Source of the DNA: Cryptomeria japonica
Taxonomy: Eukaryota; Streptophyta; Pinopsida; Cupressales; Cupressaceae
Length of the DNA: 64,000 bases
Assembly: GCF_030272615.1 (NCBI RefSeq)
Contig: NC_081415.1
Coordinates: 377,597,392 to 377,661,391 of the forward strand
Reading direction: 5' to 3'
Part shown: positions 58,121 to 64,000 of the stretch, piece by piece
How positions within the stretch are numbered: the first letter of the stretch is position 1
Layout: each line of letters starts with the position of its first letter
The notes under the pieces: model-generated
The model's database searches: none
What the model was told of the DNA's origin: nothing
Seen by the model: the letters and a program-made list of their open reading frames with translations, nothing else
Translations under genes and position numbers: made by a program

Positions 58121-58345
58121 ATCGAGAGATGATCCAAAAGAACTCGGAATTGGTGCACTCTTTCAAGTAGGGTGTTGGTGTTTTGTTTTGTGCTTAGCTT
58201 GTTTTTTTGTAGTTTTTTTACTTTGTGGACTCGGTCTTGTTTCGTCTGCTGGTTAGCTATTGGTTTTGGTCTGTTTTGTGACTATTCTTTTGGTTGTAAA
58301 ACTTTGGGTTTCGGGTCCCTGTAAAACCCATTTGCCTTAATGAAA
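58121..58345 (+). other. LINE 3' untranslated tail
   Basis: A T/G-rich stretch with GTTTTGTTTTGTGC and GGGTTTCGGGTCCCTGTAAA, ending in CCTTAATGAAA. This matches the usual end of plant L1 elements (GGTCCCTGTAAAACCC before a short A-rich tail). Confidence 0.8.
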
Positions 58346-58363
58346 AACAACTCCCACCTGCAA

Positions 58364-58404
58364 GTCAAGGAGCGTCAATTGGAGATGCCAGCATACGTGC
58401 CTAA
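58364..58404 (+). pseudogene. C-terminal end of the LINE-interrupted protein
   Basis: After the right target duplication the frame that stopped at QQQLPL resumes as PPASQGASIGDASIRA and a TAA at 58402-58404. The reading phase is preserved across the 7.8-kb insertion, showing that the LINE landed in an already coding stretch. Confidence 0.75.
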
Positions 58405-58769
58405 ATGTGAACTTAAAAGTAGTTTGTCACCTCACTCCATGGCTTGCTTCTTTGTACAAGTTGGATAAAGTTGCAATTTGTATATGTATGTAAATATTTC
58501 GTAAATATTGCAACTTTGGTCAATTTTGAATTTTAGTTAAGATTTTGACTTTCCTTCTATTAAAGTTAGGATTTTGAATTTAATTTTGTAAAAATTAGAG
58601 TTCGTTGTAAAAGCATGAATAACTTCCATGCTATAACTTAGGTGGTTACTAATATGAAAAAGTAGTTATGACAAGAAGTATATAAATACAAGAGATATAG
58701 CAATGTAAAAGGACTTTTTGGCATTTTAGCAATTGTAACTCAAAGATATTATGGAATTGTGTATCTCCT
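58405..58769 (+). other. 3' non-coding region with TATA-like box
   Basis: AT-rich sequence directly after the stop of the unrecognised protein. It contains GTATATAAATACAAG (58679-58692), a good TATA box. That would fit an LTR promoter at the 3' end of an element carrying the protein; no LTR boundary was located. Confidence 0.4.
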
Positions 58770-58893
58770 TGTTACCCGTAGTTTTTAAACTTTAAAATCA
58801 CCATATTCTTTTACCCATCCTCCCCTTATTTACTCTTGTCGTGGTTCTTTTTCTTTTCCCAACCTTGTCGCAAAGTTCCTAACTTCAGGAAAC
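58770..58893 (+). repeat. 124-bp direct repeat, copy 1
   Basis: It matches 62157-62280 over 124 bases without gaps, with about eight differences, nearly all transitions. It starts TGTTACCC.TAGTTTTTAA and ends AACTTC..GAAAC. Possibly LTR pieces of one decayed element. Confidence 0.9.
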
Positions 58894-59099
58894 CTTCGAT
58901 CAGCTGATATGCTTGGGAGGGTTGTAAAGTGGAATGTCATGATGAAATCGGGCCAGTGGTTGCCTTTGAAAGAGTTAGATAGTTGTTAGGTTGTCGGATC
59001 TCCCAACATCTCGATAATCTTGTGTCGTGTTAAGTTGGCCTTACTTTAAATTTGTTAAGATGACATTCCCTTTCCCAAGACGGGAGTATAATGATGAAG

Positions 59100-59834
59100 A
59101 AATAGTGATAAAAGGTGGACCATGCTCAGGGCGTCGTTGAAGTTAAGTAATCTTGCTAAGCCATTAAGAAAGATTGCTTTATGTCATCGCCAACTTCAAC
59201 CTCATTGGTTGACACGTCATGTAGAGCTCTCAGGAACGAATCACGAGAAGATTAATAAAGTATCGTCATTAATAGCAATTAAGGACATGCAAAGGTGGTG
59301 GCATGTGTTATAACATCTGATATTATCATTCTTATAGAGGAAATTAAATGTGATAATTTAGAGGATTCCATGGTTCTTCCTTATGATGGTTATTTGCCAT
59401 TCCACAACCCAGATTTAAATTGGCCAGAAAAAGATCAGGAAAACATAGTCCAACAGTTGCAGTCTTTTGCATGGAAAGCACGTACTGATTCCAACGAGTA
59501 TAGGAAAGTTGTTAATATTTTAGGAAAGATTGCAGAACAAGCTGAGAACCACGAATAACGTTTGTAAGATGAGCTAGCGGTAGGAAGGAACCCGAATAAT
59601 TGATTTCGGCAAAATGGTGCTCCAAGCTAGGAAAGGTCTCGTGGCACAACTAGATGTTGATCAGCCAGTGGAGGGACATATTCTTTTGAACCTGTCTAAC
59701 TTTTTCCAAGTTACCATTTTTTATTGGGAATAATTTGAAGATATCCTATTGACACTGATCAAAGAAGAAGAGAAGGCAGATGAGATTGATAGACAGATTG
59801 CAGAGTGGAACCCAACGCTCGAAGTTGAAGCTTG
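59100..59834 (+). pseudogene. Decayed helical protein, unrecognised
   Basis: Broken plus-strand coding sequence. MVLPYDGYLPFHNPDLNWPE and ENIVQQLQSFAWKARTDSNE, then YRKVVNILGKIAEQAENHE (59295-59558), are followed in other frames by MVLQARKGLVAQLDVDQPVE and LIKEEEKADEIDRQIAEWNP to a stop near 59834. It is mostly helical and charged, like the C-terminal part of an element structural protein. The family is not recognised. Confidence 0.45.
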
Positions 59835-60537
59835 AGTTCAGTGACTTCATAAATTTTTTGTTGTGAATAGGTCCTTCTTTTGATGTTGCTCTATGATAGT
59901 TCTATTTTGAAACGGTCGCTTTCAAAATTGTTACTTTAGTAACCGTTTCTTGAAACGGGAAAGACAAAAATATGAAAGGGTTATAAATAAGCAGTTTAGA
60001 GAGTTTTGAAGGGATCTTTTGGGCAAACTTTGTTTTTTCTCATAAGAGCAAAAAAATTTATGTATGTTGTTATCTACTATTTTAATATAGAAGAACTACT
60101 GGTGGATTTCATATATTCATGATCTTTGAATTATGGTGTGTGAATGCTTTCTATTCTTTGAAATGGGTGTCAGTTGGTGAATTTATATTGAAGTGGTAGA
60201 TAGTTTGAAATTTCAGTTACTCTGAAATATTATCCATGAATTGTGTTTTGTAGTGACTTTTATTTGAGAATCTGAAAAAAAATCCCAAAATAGTAGTTAA
60301 TATTATGAATTCCTTTGCAAGTTAAAATCTCTTTCCTTATTTGCTTTCTGGTTAAAAGCATATGGATTATTTATTTATTCATTGAAAATCATTAGAAGGT
60401 AGCTGCCACCTTGTAAAATAAGCAGATAATCAGTCAGTAAATAGTTTTTTTTATTGGTTCAATTGTGGTTACATTTGTCATCTCCATGGGTGTGAGAATA
60501 TAGAGTTAGGTGACAAATCTGTCAACCAACAGATTTT
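59835..60537 (+). repeat. Candidate LTR with TATA box
   Basis: A TATA box GGTTATAAATAAGC lies at 59980-59993 and is preceded by an 8-bp inverted pair GAAACGGT / ACCGTTTC (59909-59949). The right end is set by the primer-site-like sequence at 60538; the left end is a guess after the upstream stop codon. Confidence 0.45.
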
Positions 60538-60556
60538 TGGTGACTCTGCTAGGAAC
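60538..60556 (+). other. Tat/Ogre-like primer binding site
   Basis: TGGTGACTCTGCTAGGAAC resembles the TGGCGACTC.GCTGGGGAC primer site of Tat/Ogre-lineage Ty3/gypsy elements, with three or four changes. Confidence 0.5.
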
Positions 60557-62156
60557 TCTTTGAAATTAGCATGTCTTGGGAAACACTTTAAACATCTTTT
60601 GGTAAGAAGGCTGGCAACTCTGTTTGCACCAATCTAGAGAAGGGTTTTGAGTTTAATACATGGTCAACACTTGAAAAAAAAGGGAGGATTTTCGAAATGG
60701 TGTCGTGCGAAATGTCCATGCCATGGGACCGGCAAGGGCAACCAAGGAGAAATGTACATCTGAGGGAAAGTGTAAAGTAAAGCCTGAAGAACTATTGCTA
60801 GATACTTTTGAAGAGGATGAGACATCAGAAAAAATTTAAAAGGGTTTATGTTTTGAGTTGGCTCTGTCGTGGTTTTGAAAGTGACTTCCAATGTGGTGTA
60901 GTTGACGATAAAGGTCACATCACTGAGATTGAAGTGGAAAGGTTCATAAGCATTTTTGGTGTGACTGAAAAGAAGGAAAAATTGCCTCAAGTCACTCTCC
61001 AAGATGGGCTCCTACATGCAAGAGAGGATGAAATCCTCCCGAGGTTTGATCCTATGCTTTTGGAATATGACAATTAGATGTCATCATGTACTGCTTGCAT
61101 GAATTATGTTCTAACTGTGGGTAGGCCAGGAAAGGATTCTCTATCTAAAGGTCCTTCTATAGTCAGTTGTGTGTGAGACATAGCATTCGAAGAAGATTTC
61201 CCTTCTCTTTCCAGGGAGTAGCCCCTTACACAAAGGATGGGGATTAAATGGAATCCTTTGAATCCCTTGTATTACCCTACAGAATCCTTTAAGGATGTTG
61301 AGATGAGATAACCCTTTTTTTGAAGTGATAATCCTTTAGTCGATAAAACAACTACCATTCCTCCATATTTCTAATGAGCCTGAGAAAGGTGTCCTTGAGG
61401 ATAGCTCTGATGATGATGAATTTCTTACTCTATGCTATCATGCAGAGACGAGAAGTTGAGATGTTCAGTTCCTGAGTCTAAAACCCAGGACCCTTTTCGA
61501 TGATCATTTGTCTATTAATGAAATAATTGATAATCCTCAACTATTGAAGGTCTTGAGTTTTCATCACGTGGAGTCCATGTACAAGGCTATGATATATGTG
61601 CTGATATTTTTAAATCAACTTGGGAGATGTATGATCAGAAGAAAGATGCACTGGTTAAATCTTCTTAGGAGATTTATTGTCAGTTATCCCAAGAAATTCG
61701 TGAAGAGGTTAAAAGTCTGGTTCCAACAGCCTATCATGAAGAATGGTTGTTTGGGCATGAATGCATCTACCAACTTGTGTGTAGCCGTAATTGGAAACCT
61801 GGTTTGGGAATCATCATCTGACGTAGTTCATCTCATCTCATGTCATGCATCCCAAATCCTGTTTTCCGCACAGGTATATATTTCTCTCAACCTATAAATG
61901 GTTTCGCGTGAATAATATTGTCCTTCATCAAAAGGTCCTTATGGTCGTGTACATATTTAGGTTCTATTTTTGGTTTGTTGGAGGCGCAATTTGTTTCGCT
62001 TTCCGTTTTTGCCCAGTCGCACCTCCACCCTACTGCTAAGCAACGCCCTTTCCTTTTATTACACCTGACTCTATCACCCATTTCACATGCACTGGTCTAA
62101 CCGTAAATTCTGAGGTTCTCTGCATCCTGTTAATTCTTGTCCCCATTCAGAGCCCA
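60557..62156 (+). other. Decayed element interior, weak coding traces
   Basis: Frames such as 60808-61077 (WLCRGFESDFQCGVVDDKGH, then ITEIEVERFISIFGVTEKKE) and 61508-61897 look protein-like but broken. None matches a family I know. The position right of a primer-like site suggests a leader and gag-like region of a dead LTR element. Confidence 0.4.
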
Positions 62157-62280
62157 TGTTACCCATAGTTTTTAAACTTTAAAATCACCACATCCCTTTA
62201 CCCATCCTCCCCTTATTTACTCTTGTCATGGTTCTTTTTCTTTTCCCAACCTTGTCGCAAAGTTCTTAACTTCTAGAAAC
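62157..62280 (+). repeat. 124-bp direct repeat, copy 2
   Basis: Partner of 58770-58893 with the same ends and no indels; the two lie 3.39 kb apart in the same orientation. Confidence 0.9.
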
Positions 62281-62345
62281 TCAAAGACTGCTATTAGCAA
62301 CAACATACGATGGACCAATAACATTTGAACACAAATCAAACAAGA

Positions 62346-62973
62346 TCGTATATATGTATATATGTACATATATGTATGTGTACATATATGTATATATGTA
62401 CACATATGTGTACATATATACATATATGTATATATATAGATATATATGTGTGTATATATACATATACATATATATATATACACATACACACACACACACA
62501 CACATATATATATATGTATGTATGTATGTATATGTATGTATATGTATGTATATATGTACATACATATATACATACATATACATACATACATACATACATA
62601 TATATATATATGTATGTATGTATATATACATATACATATATATATGTATATGTATATTTACATACATACATACATATATGTGTGTGTGTGTGTGTGTGTA
62701 TACATACATATACATATATATATATGTATGTATATATACATATACATATATATGTATGTATGTATGTATGCACACACACACACATATATACACACACATA
62801 CACATACACACACATACATATGCATATACATATACATATGCATATGCATATGCATATACATATACATATGCATATGCATATGCATATACATACATACATA
62901 CATACACACACACACATACACATATATACATATACATATGTGTGTGTGTATGTGTGTTTGTGTATATATATGC
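62346..62973. repeat. 630-bp alternating purine-pyrimidine microsatellite
   Basis: A mosaic of (TA)n, (CATA)n, (TATG)n, (CA)n, (TG)n and a (CATATG)n block near 62818-62885. Almost every step alternates purine and pyrimidine. Long frames on both strands rich in Y, I, H, M, V and C are artefacts, because these repeat units contain no stop codons in several frames. Confidence 0.97.
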
Positions 62974-63215
62974 ATGAGTAGGTACACTTGGCATGTGAAT
63001 GTTTTATTGACTACAGGTATAGGGCATCAACTCCACCTAGCTCCACAGGTCTAAGCGTGCACATATCCCCGATGATGGTTACAAGAGATAGCACACTAGC
63101 CATTAACGTTACCCAACCTTAGCATCATTCCTAATATGAACAATTTTCCTAATTTCATGTGTTTACACCTCTGGTTACCAATTTGGTAATGCCTCGTCAC
63201 CCTAAGGCATATTTG
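62974..63215. other. Short intergenic stretch
   Basis: Nothing recognisable between the microsatellite and the LTR-like start. Confidence 0.4.
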
Positions 63216-64000
63216 TGTAACACCCGTAAAGATTGTTTGCACATAGTCCATCATATGTGAATTGTCATCATTTTATGTGTATATATTAATGGTATATCAA
63301 TATTCCTATGTTAATATAATAGTTAATTGTGAAATATGCCATATATGTATTTGATTTAATGTGGATTGCATGATTTTATCTTGGGATCATTTTGGAGATT
63401 CAATTGATATTTGAATTTAAATTGGTTTTATTATTATTTTATTCCTCACTCAAAAAGTGAGTTTATAATTGGTAATTAAGTTACTTTTTACACTTAGTCA
63501 TTTTTTATCCTTTTGGTTCTCAAAAAAATCCTACATGGTGATTTTTATTGGTGATTTTGGGCAATTTCTTGGTTGAAATTTTGTGGGTAGAGGCTCAAAA
63601 TATTTGTCTTGGTGAGCTCTACGAGTTATCTAATTTACTCAATCTCTCTTGGTGTCTGGGGATTGCATTTCAATTTTGAATTTTTCATCAAGTTAGAGGT
63701 AGGAATCCTTATTTCACCCTTGTTTCTCAATCGATTTGCTTCTAGTTTGTTTTGAATAATTTGTGTGTTTAAAATCATTTCTCCAATTTAGAAATTGTCA
63801 TTCGAGTGTTTATACAATTTATATGTTTTAAATTTAGAAAATGTGGGTTTGTATGGGGATATGTTGCCTAGATTTTATTGGATCATTGGACGGGCATTTT
63901 AATTGCATTTTTGAGATGTTGTGTAGATATGGATCAATGGTTTTTCTCAAATTTTTATCCTTGCATTTTGAATTTTTGAGTTTTTTGGAGGTTCATCAAT
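63216..64000 (+). repeat. LTR-like start running off the window
   Basis: TGTAACACCCGTAAAG at 63216 is a typical plant LTR start. The following 785 bp is AT-rich and non-coding, as expected of an LTR, and continues past the right edge. Confidence 0.45.

Larger units (their letters stand above)
50542..58345 (+). mobile_element. L1-type LINE with three ORFs
   Basis: A 7.8-kb non-LTR retrotransposon. It is flanked by an 18-bp target duplication (AACAACTCCCACTTACAA at 50524-50541, AACAACTCCCACCTGCAA at 58346-58363, two transitions). It contains ORF1 (DUF4283 and zinc knuckle), ORF2 (endonuclease, reverse transcriptase, zf-RVT, RNase H), an additional ORF3, and a 3' tail ending CCCATTTGCCTTAATGAAA. 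Removing the LINE rejoins the interrupted host frame exactly. The 5' end lies only 7 bases before the ORF1 start codon, so part of the 5' UTR may be missing. All ORFs carry stops or shifts. Confidence 0.9.

Noticed and set aside
62226-63054. Several overlapping frames of 100-240 codons on both strands
   Set aside because: They translate microsatellite units that contain no stops; composition is restricted to a few residues.
1-64000. CRISPR arrays, operons, tRNA or rRNA genes
   Set aside because: Tandem repeats here lack CRISPR-like unique spacers; no tRNA cloverleaf or rRNA core was recognised, and the sequence is clearly plant nuclear in character.

Overview
The window looks like plant nuclear DNA from a species with a very large, repeat-filled genome, most likely a gymnosperm. 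It is AT-rich, has no dense gene set, and consists mostly of nested and decayed transposable elements with a few gene fragments. The gymnosperm call is an inference. It rests on the repeat load, a Penelope-like retroelement fragment of the kind described from conifers, long intron-like gaps, and coding families I associate with gymnosperm repeats.

Bases 1-13,660 are a four-level nest. An old LTR element (C) has its minus-strand 5' LTR split between 3333-3458 and 12085-13660. Beside its primer binding site lies a coding stretch resembling the N-terminus of the cohesin factor PDS5. A second LTR element (A) abuts that stretch; its LTR is 1258-2640 and its gag runs toward the window start. A hAT DNA transposon (hAT-1, target duplication GTTCAGAT) sits in the LTR of C. 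A complete but dead Ty3/gypsy chromovirus-type element (B, 3470-10607, target duplication TACAA) landed only 11 bp inside the hAT terminus.

Bases 13,661-32,567 hold LTR fragments, a solo LTR with a perfect 5-bp duplication (22502-24312), a gene-like remnant on the minus strand (20408-20960), and a 5'-truncated Penelope-like element (24784-26186). That element ends in a hammerhead-ribozyme-like motif and is full of simple repeats. The rest of this stretch shows no gene I can support.

Bases 32,576-36,159 are a nearly complete hAT element (hAT-2) with matching termini, a 52-bp-arm hairpin and a three-exon transposase gene broken by two TAG codons. Right of it are three plus-strand exons (37099-38681) that look like the C-terminal PQQ/beta-propeller end of an acyl-activating enzyme of the aminoadipate-semialdehyde dehydrogenase (AASDH/AAE19) type. 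These are the best candidate for real host coding sequence.

Bases 38,682-45,900 are LTR-like debris, followed by a decayed pentatricopeptide repeat (PPR) pseudogene. From 47,431 a decayed reading frame of an unrecognised, probably element-borne protein family runs rightward. It is interrupted about 14 codons before its end by a 7.8-kb L1-type LINE (50542-58345) bounded by an 18-bp target duplication. The LINE has the usual ORF1 and ORF2 and also a third long ORF between RNase H and the 3' tail. It and the unrecognised host family are the most unusual things in the window.

Bases 58,405-64,000 hold 124-bp direct repeats 3.3 kb apart, an LTR with a Tat/Ogre-like primer site, a 630-bp alternating purine-pyrimidine microsatellite, and a last LTR start near 63,216.
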